A DNA stretch of 61,800 bases from Arcobacter sp. (lineage in GTDB: Bacteria > Campylobacterota > Campylobacteria > Campylobacterales > Arcobacteraceae): contig PKUJ01000021.1 of assembly GCA_002869565.1 (NCBI GenBank), forward strand, positions 1 through 61,800. The letters are read 5' to 3'. Numbering within the stretch: position 1 is the stretch's first letter; each line of letters opens with the position of its first letter. Made by a program: the position numbers and the translations under genes. Under the pieces are notes generated by a model. The model was not told where the DNA came from. It ran no database searches and saw only the letters and a list, made by a program, of their open reading frames with translations. Of this stretch, positions 51,674 through 61,077 are shown piece by piece.

Positions 51674-52974
51674 TTATTACACTCCTTAATTTTATTCCAG
51701 TGGTCTTTTATTTCTTCATCATTTAAGCCTGTGCCATCAACAACTTTTTTCATATTAATATAGGCATTTTTACAATCTTTTAGTTTATATTGTCCCCAAG
51801 CAAGAGAATCTATATAAGCTAAGTTATTAGGTGCTTTTTCTAAAGCCTTGTTAACATACATTAAACCTTTTTTTACATCAACATCATAATCAATTAAAAT
51901 ATATCCTAAATAATTCTGATAAATATGATTATCCAAAACGGTTAATACATCTTCAAAAGTTTTAATAACACTTTTCAAAATTTTCTTTTTATCAGAAGCT
52001 TTTTCAAACTCTAAAATTGCTATTTGTGCTAAATAATCTATATTTGAACTTTTTTCATAAAGTTTTTTTGCTAATTTATATGCATGTTCATATTGACCAT
52101 TATTTCTGTACAATGTTAATAATTTATCATCATCAGCATTACTTTTTTCTAAAAATTCAATTGCTTCATTTATATCTTTTTTCACAAGATAATACATAAG
52201 TAATTTGTATATTTTATCTTTTGTAAAATCATTTCCATTTTCTCTAAAAGTATAATAACTTTTTTTAAGAACAGAAATTACACCATCAATATTTTTTTCT
52301 TCTTGATAATAGCTCAGAAGTTTTGAGCAGATTAAATTATTACAACCATTTTTTTTAGTATAAGATTCTAAAAATTTAATAGCCTCATCTTTTTTATCAA
52401 GATACAGATACATAATATCTACTAAATTTATAATAGATTTTGGACTTGGAGATTTTTTATATATATTATCAAATACATCTTTAGCCTTATTATAATCACC
52501 TTTTTGTAGATATAAGTTACCAAGCAGTTCATAGTTTTCATTAGATTTTTCTATTTCTATAAGATTATTGATTAATCTCAACGCTTTGTCATACTCTTTA
52601 TTTTGAACTAAAGACAAAATATATATTTTTTCTATTTTATCTTTATCCTTTATAATTATTTTATCATTCTTTTCAACTATTGAAATAATATCTTTATATT
52701 TTTTTAATGTAAACGATAACCGTGAATATTGAAGAAGATACTCTTCTTTTAAAGTATTTTTATAAAGTTCAGAATACAACTCTCGTGCATTTGCTTTTTG
52801 CCCTATTCTGTCATATTCAAGTGCAAATATAATATACTCATTTTCTTGTGCAAAAGATTTATAATTAGGGTTATAAATCACTGTTTTATTTTCATCTGGT
52901 ATTCTTAATTCATTACACCCAGATATAAAAAATATTAGAAAGACATATATTATAACTCTTTGATAGCTGGACAC
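51670..52974 (-). CDS. TPR-repeat lipoprotein
   Basis: 434 aa from GTG inside the end of the YkgJ gene. The signal [13 protein letters not shown] ends in a lipobox Cys. The rest is a chain of helical TPR-like repeats, such as [29 protein letters not shown] and [36 protein letters not shown]. It is likely an outer-membrane or periplasmic scaffold protein; specific partners are unknown. It belongs to a leftward run of four overlapping genes ending in trpC. Confidence 0.75.
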   Translation of the reverse strand: MSSYQRVIIYVFLIFFISGCNELRIPDENKTVIYNPNYKSFAQENEYIIFALEYDRIGQKANARELYSELYKNTLKEEYLLQYSRLSFTLKKYKDIISIVEKNDKIIIKDKDKIEKIYILSLVQNKEYDKALRLINNLIEIEKSNENYELLGNLYLQKGDYNKAKDVFDNIYKKSPSPKSIINLVDIMYLYLDKKDEAIKFLESYTKKNGCNNLICSKLLSYYQEEKNIDGVISVLKKSYYTFRENGNDFTKDKIYKLLMYYLVKKDINEAIEFLEKSNADDDKLLTLYRNNGQYEHAYKLAKKLYEKSSNIDYLAQIAILEFEKASDKKKILKSVIKTFEDVLTVLDNHIYQNYLGYILIDYDVDVKKGLMYVNKALEKAPNNLAYIDSLAWGQYKLKDCKNAYINMKKVVDGTGLNDEEIKDHWNKIKECNK

Positions 52975-53330
52975 TCTTTTATAACCTCTTCTTTATTATT
53001 TTTAAAATATTCCCAAAATGGGAAAGTCCTACATTGTATCGGTCTTGCTTCATAGATTGAACACTGTTTTTTGTCTAAATTAAAAAAAATACAGGCATAG
53101 TTATTCTTGGCTAATTGTATCTCTTTTAAACTATATTTATACCCTCTTTTTTCTAAATAACCAAGTCTTAATTCATCTAAACTTATATTTAGATGTTCAC
53201 TTAAGTTTTCTATCTCTTGTTTATTTATCCAAATATTGCCACTCTCTCCAATACAGCAGTTACCTTCACAAGTATCACAACCTTTTGGATCAAAACCAAA
53301 ATCAAAACCTTCTTTTTTAATTATATTCAT
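52950..53330 (-). CDS. YkgJ-family cysteine-cluster protein
   Basis: 126 aa. The cysteine pattern of the YkgJ (CxxCxxxCC) family is present: CDTCEGNCCIGESGNIW near the N-terminus, then CIFFNLDKKQCSIYEARPIQCRTFPFW, and CPAI at the end. The cluster is thought to bind iron or zinc; function is not settled. It overlaps the methyltransferase gene upstream by four bases and the TPR lipoprotein gene downstream. Confidence 0.8.
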   Translation of the reverse strand: MNIIKKEGFDFGFDPKGCDTCEGNCCIGESGNIWINKQEIENLSEHLNISLDELRLGYLEKRGYKYSLKEIQLAKNNYACIFFNLDKKQCSIYEARPIQCRTFPFWEYFKNNKEEVIKECPAIKEL

Positions 53331-54037
53331 ATTTCAACTTTTATACTATGAGTAGATGATTTTTCATAAATTTTTTGAACTTCATTTGTAAAATCTCCAT
53401 TTTCAAAAACAAGTAATGGCTCTAAAACTTTTAAAAGTGACTTTGAATTTTTTCTTGCATAAACTAAAACCAAAGTTGCATCTTTATTTTTTTTTGGATG
53501 AACAAATTGTAAACTCTCAATATTTAACTTATAATCACCTAATAATCGTATTATTTCACTTAATTGTTTTACATCATAACAAAAGAAAAACTTTCCACTA
53601 TTTTTTAGTACTTTTGAAACTTTTTGTATTAGTTTTTCTAATGGCATACTATCATTATATCGAGCTATTTTTAAACTTTCATTTTCACTTTTAATTACAT
53701 TTGTATGGTAAAAAGGAGGATTCGAAACGCAAATATCAAACTCTTTATCAAACTCTAAATCTAAAAAAGAACCTTTGTATAAATTTGTTTCTATATTGTT
53801 GCATTTAGCATTTTTTATAGATAACTCTTGAAAACTTTTTTGTATTTCACACTGATTAAGATTTAACTTGTCATTGTCTCTTGTGACTAAAAGTCCCAAA
53901 ATCCCACTTCCACTGCCAATATCAAGTAGTTCTCCATTAATATTTTTAAACTTTTTTAAATTTTCTAAAATAAAATTATATAAAAAATGGGTATCACTAT
54001 TATAACAATAACCATTATTTGGTTGATATAAAACCAA
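53327..54037 (-). CDS. TrmN6-like tRNA1(Val) adenine-N6 methyltransferase
   Basis: 236 aa from TTG 54037, chosen because AAGG lies six bases upstream and homologues begin near LVLYQPNNGYCYNSDTHFLYNFI; an open frame continues upstream to ATG 54199 but is AT-noise-like. The SAM motif is LLDIGSGSGILGLLV and the N6-adenine catalytic motif NPPF in VSNPPFYHTN. It probably methylates adenine 37 of tRNA(Val). It is the first gene of the leftward unit that ends with trpC. Confidence 0.75.
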   Translation of the reverse strand: MVLYQPNNGYCYNSDTHFLYNFILENLKKFKNINGELLDIGSGSGILGLLVTRDNDKLNLNQCEIQKSFQELSIKNAKCNNIETNLYKGSFLDLEFDKEFDICVSNPPFYHTNVIKSENESLKIARYNDSMPLEKLIQKVSKVLKNSGKFFFCYDVKQLSEIIRLLGDYKLNIESLQFVHPKKNKDATLVLVYARKNSKSLLKVLEPLLVFENGDFTNEVQKIYEKSSTHSIKVEI

Positions 54038-54240
54038 AGAATCACCTTCATAGAAATTTTTGAGATTATATCTAATTATATATTTAAATAAAGTGATATA
54101 AGAAATATTAATTTTTATATATATTATATAACCTTTTTTCTGATCGTAACACTTCTTTTTTATAGAATTTTTCATGTTGCAGAAAGTAACATAAGCCAAA
54201 TTCGCTCAATTCAATCTTAGATTTAAATATACTTTATTTA

Positions 54241-54246
54241 TATAAT
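54241..54246 (+). promoter_or_regulatory. -10 box of oorDABC
   Basis: TATAAT after a TTTATTTA tract, about 70 bases before oorD; the leader in between is AT-rich with no clear structure. Confidence 0.4.
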
Positions 54247-54315
54247 TAGTTATTATGTTTCAAGAATATTTGAGTTTCTCTCAATATATTAATCAAAATT
54301 TTTTAAGGGGAAAAA

Positions 54316-54633
54316 ATGGCAATTATGGAAGCTCCTGCGAACACTCCTGTTTGGGTAGATGAAAGTAGATGTAAAGCCTGTGATGTTTGTGTATCAGTTT
54401 GTCCTTCTGGTGTACTAGCAATGAGACCAGAACCAACTTCAACATTAGGTGCAATGATTCAAATTGTAGCTTCAGAGTCTTGTATTGGCTGCAATGACTG
54501 TGAGTTATCATGTCCTGATTTTGCAATTTATGTTGCAGACAAAAAAGAATTTAAATTCGCAAAACTAACTGATGAAGCAAAAGCAAGAGGCGAAGCGATT
54601 AAGAAAAATAACTATAGAGTACTTGGTGCTTAA
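54316..54633 (+). CDS. oorD: 2-oxoglutarate:acceptor oxidoreductase, delta subunit
   Basis: 105 aa ferredoxin-like protein with two 4Fe-4S motifs, CKACDVCVSVCPSGV (from about residue 20) and CIGCNDCELSCPDFAI (from about 56). It is the electron-transfer subunit of the Campylobacterota OOR enzyme, which oxidises 2-oxoglutarate to succinyl-CoA in place of the NAD-linked dehydrogenase complex. Strong AAGGGG ribosome site. First gene of oorDABC. Confidence 0.95.
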   Translation: MAIMEAPANTPVWVDESRCKACDVCVSVCPSGVLAMRPEPTSTLGAMIQIVASESCIGCNDCELSCPDFAIYVADKKEFKFAKLTDEAKARGEAIKKNNYRVLGA

Positions 54634-54642
54634 GGAGAAATA

Positions 54643-55773
54643 ATGGCAAGAGAAATAATTTCAACTGGTAATGACTTATCTGCAATTGCTGCAGTAGATG
54701 CTGGATGTGAGTTTTTTGGTGGGTATCCTATTACTCCTTCAAGTGAAATAATGCATACAGTATCTGATTTACTACCTAAAATGGGTGGTGCATCAATTCA
54801 AATGGAAGACGAAATCGCAGGTATTTGTGCAGCAATTGGTGCAGCAATGTCTGGAAAAAGATCGTTAACAGCAACTTCAGGTCCTGGTATTTCTTTAAAA
54901 TCAGAAAATATTGGATTAGCATATATTGCAGAAGTACCTTTAGTAATTGTAAATGTAATGAGAGGTGGTCCATCAACTGGTTTACCAACAAGAGTACAAC
55001 AAGGTGATGTATTACAAGCAAAAGCACCTACACATGGTGACTATAAATCAATTACAGTATGTGCATCGACTTTAGCTGAATGTTATACCGAAACAGTAAG
55101 AGCATTTAATTTAGCAGATAGATTTATGCAACCAGTATTTGTTTTACTAGATGAAACAATTGGTCATATGAGTGGAAAAGCAGTACTTCCTGATTTAGAA
55201 GAAGTAAAAGCTGGAATCAAACCTAGACAAGTATTTACAGGTTATCCTAAAGATTATAGACCATACGATGTTGCTCAAGATGAAGCAGCTGTATTAAATC
55301 CTATGTTCAAAGGTTATAGATACCACTATACAGGATTACATCATGGACCAAAAGGTCACCCAACTGAAGATGCAGTAGAGTGTCAAAATTTAATTGAAAG
55401 ATTATTTAACAAAGTAGAAGCACATATTGACGAAATTGAATCTTATGAAGAGTATTTATTAGATGATGCTGATATTATGATTATTGCTTATGGTTCATTA
55501 GCTTTATCTGCAAGAGAAGCAATTAATAGATTAAGAGATGAAGGTATCAAAGTTGGTATGTTTAGACCAATTACTTTATGGCCAAGTCCTGCAAATAAAA
55601 TCAAAGAATTATGTGATAAATTTGATAAAGTATTAGTAACTGAACTTAATATGGGTCAATATATTGAAGAAATTGAAAGAGCTAGTGGAAGAAGAGATTT
55701 TGATACACTATTCAAAGCAAATGGCAGACCAATTGCTCCACTTGAACTTATTGAAAAAATAAAAGGAATGTAA
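54643..55773 (+). CDS. oorA: 2-oxoglutarate:acceptor oxidoreductase, alpha subunit
   Basis: 376 aa. The family segments are GNDLSAIAAVDAGCEFFGGYPITPSSEIMH, ATSGPGISLKSENIGLAYIAEVPLVIVNVMRGGPSTGLPT and the C-terminal MIIAYGSLALSAREAI region. It forms part of the thiamine-diphosphate-dependent catalytic assembly with OorB. It lies nine bases after oorD and two bases before oorB, with an AAGGAG ribosome site. Confidence 0.95.
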   Translation: MAREIISTGNDLSAIAAVDAGCEFFGGYPITPSSEIMHTVSDLLPKMGGASIQMEDEIAGICAAIGAAMSGKRSLTATSGPGISLKSENIGLAYIAEVPLVIVNVMRGGPSTGLPTRVQQGDVLQAKAPTHGDYKSITVCASTLAECYTETVRAFNLADRFMQPVFVLLDETIGHMSGKAVLPDLEEVKAGIKPRQVFTGYPKDYRPYDVAQDEAAVLNPMFKGYRYHYTGLHHGPKGHPTEDAVECQNLIERLFNKVEAHIDEIESYEEYLLDDADIMIIAYGSLALSAREAINRLRDEGIKVGMFRPITLWPSPANKIKELCDKFDKVLVTELNMGQYIEEIERASGRRDFDTLFKANGRPIAPLELIEKIKGM

Positions 55774-55774
55774 G

Positions 55775-56608
55775 ATGGCATTTAATTATGATGAATACTT
55801 AAGAACTGACAAAATGCCAACACTATGGTGTTGGGGATGTGGTGACGGTGTTATTTTAAAAGCACTGATTAGAGCAATTGAAAAGTTACAATGGAACATG
55901 GATGATGTTTGTGTTGTTTCTGGTATTGGTTGTTCTGGTAGATTCTCATCTTACATCAACTGTAATACAATTCATACTACTCATGGTAGAACAATCGCTT
56001 ATGCTACAGGTGTAAAATTAGCAAATCCAGATAAACATGTTATTTGTGTTACGGGAGATGGTGATGGACTTGCAATTGGTGGTAACCATACAATTCATGG
56101 TTGTAGAAGAAATATCAACTTAAACCAAATTGTTATTAACAACTTTATCTATGGATTAACAAATTCTCAAACGTCTCCAACAACACCAAAAGGAATGTGG
56201 ACAGTTACAATGAAAAGAGGGAATATAGACCCTACTTTCGATGCTTGTAACTTAGCAATTGGAGCAGGAGCTTCTTTTGTAGCACGTGAGACTATGCTTG
56301 ATCCTAAAAAACTTGAAAGAGTATTTGTTAAAGGACTTGAGCACAATGGTTACTCATTCTTTGATATTTTCTCAAACTGTCATGTAAACTTAGGTAGAAA
56401 AAATAAAATGAACTCTGCTATGGCAAACTTAGAATGGATTGATTCAATCACTGTTGCTAAAACAAAATATGACAAAATGACTGAAGAAGAAAGAAAGGGA
56501 TTATTCCCAACTGGAATCTTAAAACAAGATACTGAAGCTGATGAGTATACTGATATGTACCAAAAGGTAAAAGAAGCTCATCAAAATAAAACATTAGTAC
56601 AATTCTAA
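55775..56608 (+). CDS. oorB: 2-oxoglutarate:acceptor oxidoreductase, beta subunit
   Basis: 277 aa. It carries the thiamine-diphosphate site: PTLWCWGCGDGVILKAL, VSGIGCSGRFSSYINCNTIHTTHGRTIAYATGVKLANP and the metal-binding VTGDGDGLAIGGNHTIHGCRRNINLNQIVINNFIYGLTNSQTSPTTP. It decarboxylates 2-oxoglutarate. The Cys-rich start suggests iron-sulfur ligation shared with OorD. Third gene of the operon. Confidence 0.95.
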   Translation: MAFNYDEYLRTDKMPTLWCWGCGDGVILKALIRAIEKLQWNMDDVCVVSGIGCSGRFSSYINCNTIHTTHGRTIAYATGVKLANPDKHVICVTGDGDGLAIGGNHTIHGCRRNINLNQIVINNFIYGLTNSQTSPTTPKGMWTVTMKRGNIDPTFDACNLAIGAGASFVARETMLDPKKLERVFVKGLEHNGYSFFDIFSNCHVNLGRKNKMNSAMANLEWIDSITVAKTKYDKMTEEERKGLFPTGILKQDTEADEYTDMYQKVKEAHQNKTLVQF

Positions 56609-56618
56609 GGAGAACATC

Positions 56619-57176
56619 ATGGCTAAAACATTAATGAGATTTACAGGTGTTGGTGGACAAGGTGTTCTTCTAGCTGGTTCTATTTTTGCTGCTGCAAAAA
56701 TCAACGCTGGTGGATACGGATTAAAAACTGCAACATATACATCACAAGTAAGAGGTGGAGCTACTGTTGTTGATATTACATTAGAAGATGATCCAATTTT
56801 ATACCCATATGCAAATGATGGTGAAATTGATTTCATGCTATCAGTTGCTCAAGTATCATATGATCAATTCAAAGGTGGAGTTAAAATAGGTGGAACTATT
56901 GTAGTTGAACCAAATCTTGTAACACCAACTGAAGAAGATAGAAAAAAATGGAATATCTTTGAGATACCAATTATTACAATTGCAAAAGAAGAAGTAGGAA
57001 ACGTGATTACTCAATCAGTTCTTGCCTTATCAATTGCAAACCTTATGACAGGTCATACTATTAGTGATGACGTATTAAGAAAAACAATGTTATCAAAAGT
57101 ACCTGAAAAAGTACATGAACTTAATAACAAAGCGTTTGATCTTGGTATTAAATACGCTAAAGAAGCAATGGCTTAA
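56619..57176 (+). CDS. oorC: 2-oxoglutarate:acceptor oxidoreductase, gamma subunit
   Basis: 185 aa. The signature RFTGVGGQGVLLAGSIFAAAKINAGGYGLKTATYTSQVRGGATVVDITLEDDPI is typical of pyruvate/2-oxoglutarate oxidoreductase gamma subunits. It completes the OOR enzyme, which feeds the TCA cycle and reduces ferredoxin or flavodoxin. A ribosome site AGGAG precedes it. It ends at a strong terminator three bases after the stop. Confidence 0.95.
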   Translation: MAKTLMRFTGVGGQGVLLAGSIFAAAKINAGGYGLKTATYTSQVRGGATVVDITLEDDPILYPYANDGEIDFMLSVAQVSYDQFKGGVKIGGTIVVEPNLVTPTEEDRKKWNIFEIPIITIAKEEVGNVITQSVLALSIANLMTGHTISDDVLRKTMLSKVPEKVHELNNKAFDLGIKYAKEAMA

Positions 57177-57178
57177 TT

Positions 57179-57207
57179 AATTTAGAAGCTCTCCGAGCTT
57201 CTAAATT
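57179..57207. terminator. Terminator of oorDABC
   Basis: AATTTAGAAGCT (57179-57190) and its exact complement (57196-57207) flank CTCCG, immediately after the oorC stop. The HD-hydrolase gene ends convergently at 57276. Confidence 0.9.
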
Positions 57208-57275
57208 ACCTCTTTATAAACTACACAATAAATCCAAAAATTTACAATCAAAATACACTTTTAAAAACTCATATT

Positions 57276-57815
57276 TTATTTTATGTTAACTCTGTATTCT
57301 GCTATTTTATTTTCTAATCTCTCAGATAAATATGCATTAGAATTTTTCAAACAAGACAATATAAACTTCGCTTCTTTGTGATAATTATATATTTTTTCTG
57401 AATCCCAAGTTTCTGGCGGTTTTTGCATATTTGTGATTCTGTCTGCTAGTTTTACCATTTGGATTTCATAACTTTTTGTTAAAAGTCTATTTATACTATC
57501 AGCCATTTGTTCTTTTTTAGTCAAGGTTTTATCTTTTGTTAAAGAGTCTACTGCTTCCGCTATATCTATACCAAAAGTAGTATAAATATCATCATATGTA
57601 ATATCAGTATCTTCAATAGTATCATGTAAAAGAGCTACAGTTATAGCTAAATCAGCTTTTTCTATATCAATTTTACTCTCTTCACAAGCATGTATTACTT
57701 CCATAGCTACACTTGTGATATGAGTTAAATAAGGCAAACCATGAGGAGTTTTCTGCTCACCATGAACCTTAGCAGCAAAATTAAGTGCTTTTAAATATTT
57801 TTCTTGTGAAAACAT
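57276..57815 (-). CDS. Small HD-domain phosphohydrolase (MESH1/SpoT-hydrolase-like)
   Basis: 179 aa. The HD motifs are AAKVHGEQKTPHGLPYLTHI, ALLHDTIEDTDITYDDI and KLADRITNMQKPPETWDSEKIYNYHKEAKFI, in the order found in the hydrolase half of RelA/SpoT and in small stand-alone (p)ppGpp hydrolases such as MESH1. No synthetase domain is present. It could remove alarmones, but a nucleotide pyrophosphatase role cannot be excluded. It begins one base into the end of the exonuclease gene. Confidence 0.7.
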   Translation of the reverse strand: MFSQEKYLKALNFAAKVHGEQKTPHGLPYLTHITSVAMEVIHACEESKIDIEKADLAITVALLHDTIEDTDITYDDIYTTFGIDIAEAVDSLTKDKTLTKKEQMADSINRLLTKSYEIQMVKLADRITNMQKPPETWDSEKIYNYHKEAKFILSCLKNSNAYLSERLENKIAEYRVNIK

Positions 57816-58666
57816 TATTTACGTCCCTCTTCATTTTCTTTTTGTTTATTATTTTTTCTATGTCCATGGTTAACTTGCATTTTAGGCATTACAGGTTGTG
57901 CATTTTTAGAAAAATCAATTAAATCTTCAACCATTTTAACATTTTCATCTAAACAATTAAATGATTTTTCTAATATATAAGTCGTACTTAAAGCATCGCT
58001 GTAAGCTCTATGATGATTATCAATATTTATATTTAGTGATTCTTTTAAATATCCTAATCCATATCGTTCAGCTTTTATAGTTCTTCTTGCTAAATCAATA
58101 GTACAAAGTTTTCTATTCTCTAATTTTCCCAAATCATATTTTTGCAAAGAGTTTGATATAAAATTATAATCAAACTTTATATCATGAGCTACAAAAACAT
58201 CATCTTCTAAAAAGAGTTTAAACTCTTCGAGTACAGTTTTAAGACTAGGTGCATTTTCAAGCATTTTTGGATTTATATTTGTTACTTCTTGAATATATTC
58301 AGGAATATTTTTGGCATAAACTAAAGATTCATATTTATCAATAATATGCCCTCCTCTATACTTAACTGCCCCTATTTCAATAATCTGATGACCTTTATTT
58401 ACCTGTCCACCATTTGTTTCAATATCAACTATACAAAAAGTCTGTTCGTTTATAGTAGTAGTTGAAGTTTTTAAAAAAACTTCATCATTCAATATTTCTA
58501 AAGGTAAACCATTTGACAAAAGTAATTCAAACTCTAATTCTGGACATTCAAAAAATTTTTCATTATTCTTAGTTAGTTCAATCAAAAAAGCATCAAAGGC
58601 TATAGGCTTTTTTTTCAATTTACTTACAAGATTTACTAAAAAATTCTTTTGATTTTTAGATTTCAT
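57815..58666 (-). CDS. DEDDh 3'-5' exonuclease, DnaQ-like
   Basis: 283 aa. The exonuclease domain (about residues 75-245) has FCIVDIETNGG (first Asp/Glu), VFVAHDIKFDYNFI (Asp) and HHRAYSDALSTTYIL (His, Asp). It is the architecture of DNA polymerase III epsilon-like proofreading exonucleases, with an N-terminal extension of 75 residues (KNQKNFLVNLVSKLKKKPIAFDAFLIELTKN) and a basic C-terminal tail. The ATG lies ten bases inside the end of trpF, and its stop overlaps the HD gene. Confidence 0.8.
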   Translation of the reverse strand: MKSKNQKNFLVNLVSKLKKKPIAFDAFLIELTKNNEKFFECPELEFELLLSNGLPLEILNDEVFLKTSTTTINEQTFCIVDIETNGGQVNKGHQIIEIGAVKYRGGHIIDKYESLVYAKNIPEYIQEVTNINPKMLENAPSLKTVLEEFKLFLEDDVFVAHDIKFDYNFISNSLQKYDLGKLENRKLCTIDLARRTIKAERYGLGYLKESLNINIDNHHRAYSDALSTTYILEKSFNCLDENVKMVEDLIDFSKNAQPVMPKMQVNHGHRKNNKQKENEEGRK

Positions 58667-59246
58667 TTGCTGCTTTTACAAAATTTATCATTTTCAGTTT
58701 ATCTTTTTTACCTTTAGATAATTCTACTCCAGAGCTTACATCAACACCATAAAAACCTAAACCTTTTAGTTCTTGAAGATTATTTTCATTTAATCCACCA
58801 GCAAGAATAATTTTAGAACAATCAACATGTTTAAACCACTCTAAAGCTACTCGTTTACCTTCTCCTCCAAAACTCTCTACAAATGCATCAATAAGTACAT
58901 ACTCATCTTGGTTTTCAATAATATCTTTTTCTGATTGTGCTCTAACAACTTTTATATGTTTATAATTTAAACTTACGAAATCCGTATATTGATCATCATC
59001 TATTATTTGAGCTAATTGCATTTTTGCATTTGTACAAATTTGGTTTATAAAAGTACTATTTTCATTTACAAACAAGCCTACTGTTTGAATAAAAGGAGGT
59101 ATCTGCTCAACTATTCTTTTTGCTTCAAATTGATCAATATATCTTGGACTTTTATCATAAAAAACAAACCCTAGAGCATCAGCCCCTGCTTCAATAGCAG
59201 CAAGTGCATCTTCAAGATTAGTAATTCCACAAATTTTAACCTTCAT
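58656..59246 (-). CDS. trpF: Phosphoribosylanthranilate isomerase
   Basis: 196 aa barrel. MKVKICGITNLEDALAAIEAGADALGFVFYDKSPRYI is the TrpF signature with the catalytic Cys, and IILAGGLNENNLQELKGLGFYGVDVSSGVELSKGKKD includes the phosphate site. It catalyses the third step of tryptophan synthesis. It is one base after rpe, and its end overlaps the exonuclease gene, so rpe-trpF-exonuclease-HD hydrolase form one leftward unit. Confidence 0.95.
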   Translation of the reverse strand: MKVKICGITNLEDALAAIEAGADALGFVFYDKSPRYIDQFEAKRIVEQIPPFIQTVGLFVNENSTFINQICTNAKMQLAQIIDDDQYTDFVSLNYKHIKVVRAQSEKDIIENQDEYVLIDAFVESFGGEGKRVALEWFKHVDCSKIILAGGLNENNLQELKGLGFYGVDVSSGVELSKGKKDKLKMINFVKAANEI

Positions 59247-59247
59247 A

Positions 59248-59889
59248 CTAAACCTGTAAAGATTTTATAGCTTTTGAATAATCATCATTTCCAAATACAT
59301 ATGAGCCAGCTACAACAACATCAACTCCAGCATCTTTTAACTCATTAATATTTTTGTCATTTACTCCACCATCAACTTTGATTAAACAATTTGGATTTCT
59401 TTTATTAATTAATTCTTTTAATTTCTTAGCTTTTTCAACTACTGAAGAAATAAATTTTTGTCCACCAAATCCTGGGTTTACGGACATTAATAAAACCATA
59501 TCTAAATCTTCAAGTAAGTATTCGATAGATTCAGGTGTAGAATGAGGATTTAAAACTATTGCAGGTTTAATTCCTAAAGCTCTTAGTTTTTGAATAACTC
59601 TATGTGGATGTTTTTCACTTTCAATATGAAAAGAGATATACTCTGGTTTTAAAGATGCAAACAAATCAATAAAAAAATTGTTATCTTCTACCATTAAATG
59701 TACATCAAGTGGTTTTGTTGCAGCTTTTGCTACAGGAGCAACCACAACTGGACCAATTGTCATATTTGGAACAAAATGTCCATCCATTACATCAACATGT
59801 ATCAAATCACAACCACCATCACAGATTGCTTTTATTTCTTCTGCTAAATTTCCAAAATCTGCAGAAAGAATAGAAGGTGCTACTAGCAT
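59248..59889 (-). CDS. rpe: Ribulose-phosphate 3-epimerase
   Basis: 213 aa. VAPSILSADFGNLAEEIKAI, DLIHVDVMDGHFVPNMTIGP (metal His/Asp), LMSVNPGFGGQKFISSVVEKAKKL and IKVDGGVNDKNINELKDAGVDVVVAGSYVF are the family motifs. It interconverts ribulose-5- and xylulose-5-phosphate in the pentose phosphate pathway. First gene of the leftward unit, divergent from pldA. Confidence 0.95.
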   Translation of the reverse strand: MLVAPSILSADFGNLAEEIKAICDGGCDLIHVDVMDGHFVPNMTIGPVVVAPVAKAATKPLDVHLMVEDNNFFIDLFASLKPEYISFHIESEKHPHRVIQKLRALGIKPAIVLNPHSTPESIEYLLEDLDMVLLMSVNPGFGGQKFISSVVEKAKKLKELINKRNPNCLIKVDGGVNDKNINELKDAGVDVVVAGSYVFGNDDYSKAIKSLQV

Positions 59890-59988
59890 TAAAAACCTTT
59901 ATTAATAATATTGACGCGATTATACCATTTTTTTTCCAAGCTAAGTTAAAATTTTATTTAAAAAATCATTTCTAAAAATATAATAAGA

Positions 59989-59994
59989 TATAAT
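59989..59994 (+). promoter_or_regulatory. -10 box of pldA
   Basis: TATAAT in AAGATATAATTAC, 33 bases before the ATG; another TATAAT is at 59979-59984, so two overlapping starts are possible. Confidence 0.4.
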
Positions 59995-60027
59995 TACAAG
60001 AAAAAAAGAAAGTACATAAGTAATACA

Positions 60028-61005
60028 ATGAAAAAACTTACCCTAATAATATTTTTATTCTTTTATTCAAGTGCAAATGAAATAAATGATTTATATAAAA
60101 GAGCACAATCTTTTGAAGATAATGGAAAGTATAAAGACGCAATGCTTATATATAAAGAGATAGCAAATAAAGAACGTGCTGAAAATCGTATTTATATTGA
60201 TGAAGATAAAAAGAAAGAAGTAGAATCAATAGCAAAGACTCTTGATACTATTAAAGATAAAGATACGGTAGAAACTATTGAGCAAATACTTGCATCAAAT
60301 TTTAATTTATATCCATATCATGAGAATTATCTACTTCCATTTTCTTATGATTCAAAAAAAAGAAAAGGAAGAGGTCAAACTGAAACAAAATTTCAACTGA
60401 GTGTAAAAAAACCAATTTCTTATGATTTTTTTGGATTCAACGAAACTATAAACTTCGGATACACTCACACATCTTGGTGGCAATTATATGAAAATTCATC
60501 ACCTTTTAGGGAAACAAATTACAAACCAGAAATTTTTGTAACAATTCCATATGGGAAAAGCAATAAAACTTCTTTAAAAGGTTTTAAATTTGGTTTTCTT
60601 CATGAGTCAAATGGACAAAAAGAGCCAGAATCAAGATCTTGGAATAGAATATATTTAGAGAGTTATTTTCAAATAGGAAATCTATTTGCAATTCCAAGAG
60701 TTTGGTATAAATTACCAGAGAAAATGCAAGATGACGACAACCCTGATATTAATGATTATATGGGATATGGAGACTTAACTCTTGTCTACCCATATAAAAA
60801 GCATACTTTTAAACTTCTTCTTAGAAATAATTTAAAATTTAATAATAAAAATAAAGGTTTTGCCCAATTAGATTGGACTTTCCCATTTTTTAATTCTAAA
60901 AGTACTTTTGGATATATACAAGCATCAAGTGGATATGGAGATAGTTTGATTGATTATAATCAAGAAGTAAATCGCATAAGTTTTGGTATCTCTTTATCTA
61001 GATAA
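60028..61005 (+). CDS. pldA: Outer-membrane phospholipase A
   Basis: 325 aa with a signal peptide (KKLTLIIFLFFYSSA). An N-terminal part of about 85 residues resembles a TPR-like helix pair (LYKRAQSFEDNGKYKDAMLIYKEIA), then the beta-barrel starts. The OMPLA active site is intact: H192 and S194 in HESNGQ and N206 in SRSWNRIYLE, with the same spacing as in the E. coli enzyme. It hydrolyses phospholipids in the outer membrane when dimerised by calcium. C-terminal FGISLSR ends in a barrel-like strand. The helical N-terminal extension is unusual relative to E. coli. Confidence 0.85.
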   Translation: MKKLTLIIFLFFYSSANEINDLYKRAQSFEDNGKYKDAMLIYKEIANKERAENRIYIDEDKKKEVESIAKTLDTIKDKDTVETIEQILASNFNLYPYHENYLLPFSYDSKKRKGRGQTETKFQLSVKKPISYDFFGFNETINFGYTHTSWWQLYENSSPFRETNYKPEIFVTIPYGKSNKTSLKGFKFGFLHESNGQKEPESRSWNRIYLESYFQIGNLFAIPRVWYKLPEKMQDDDNPDINDYMGYGDLTLVYPYKKHTFKLLLRNNLKFNNKNKGFAQLDWTFPFFNSKSTFGYIQASSGYGDSLIDYNQEVNRISFGISLSR

Positions 61006-61055
61006 AAATTAATACATTTTTAGAGTTTTTATATGTAAATCATTTATATAGATTT

Positions 61056-61077
61056 AAATAGCCCCAAAGGACTATTT
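61056..61077. terminator. Weak bidirectional terminator
   Basis: AAATAG (61056-61061) and CTATTT (61072-61077) with an inner CC/GG pairing. It lies between the convergent pldA and DUF4405-like genes; the stop of the latter (61072-61074) is in the right arm. Confidence 0.5.

Noticed and set aside
53327-54199. Longer methyltransferase start at ATG 54199
   Set aside because: The extra 54 residues are low-complexity, lack a ribosome site at the ATG, and homologues begin near the TTG at 54037 that has AAGG upstream.
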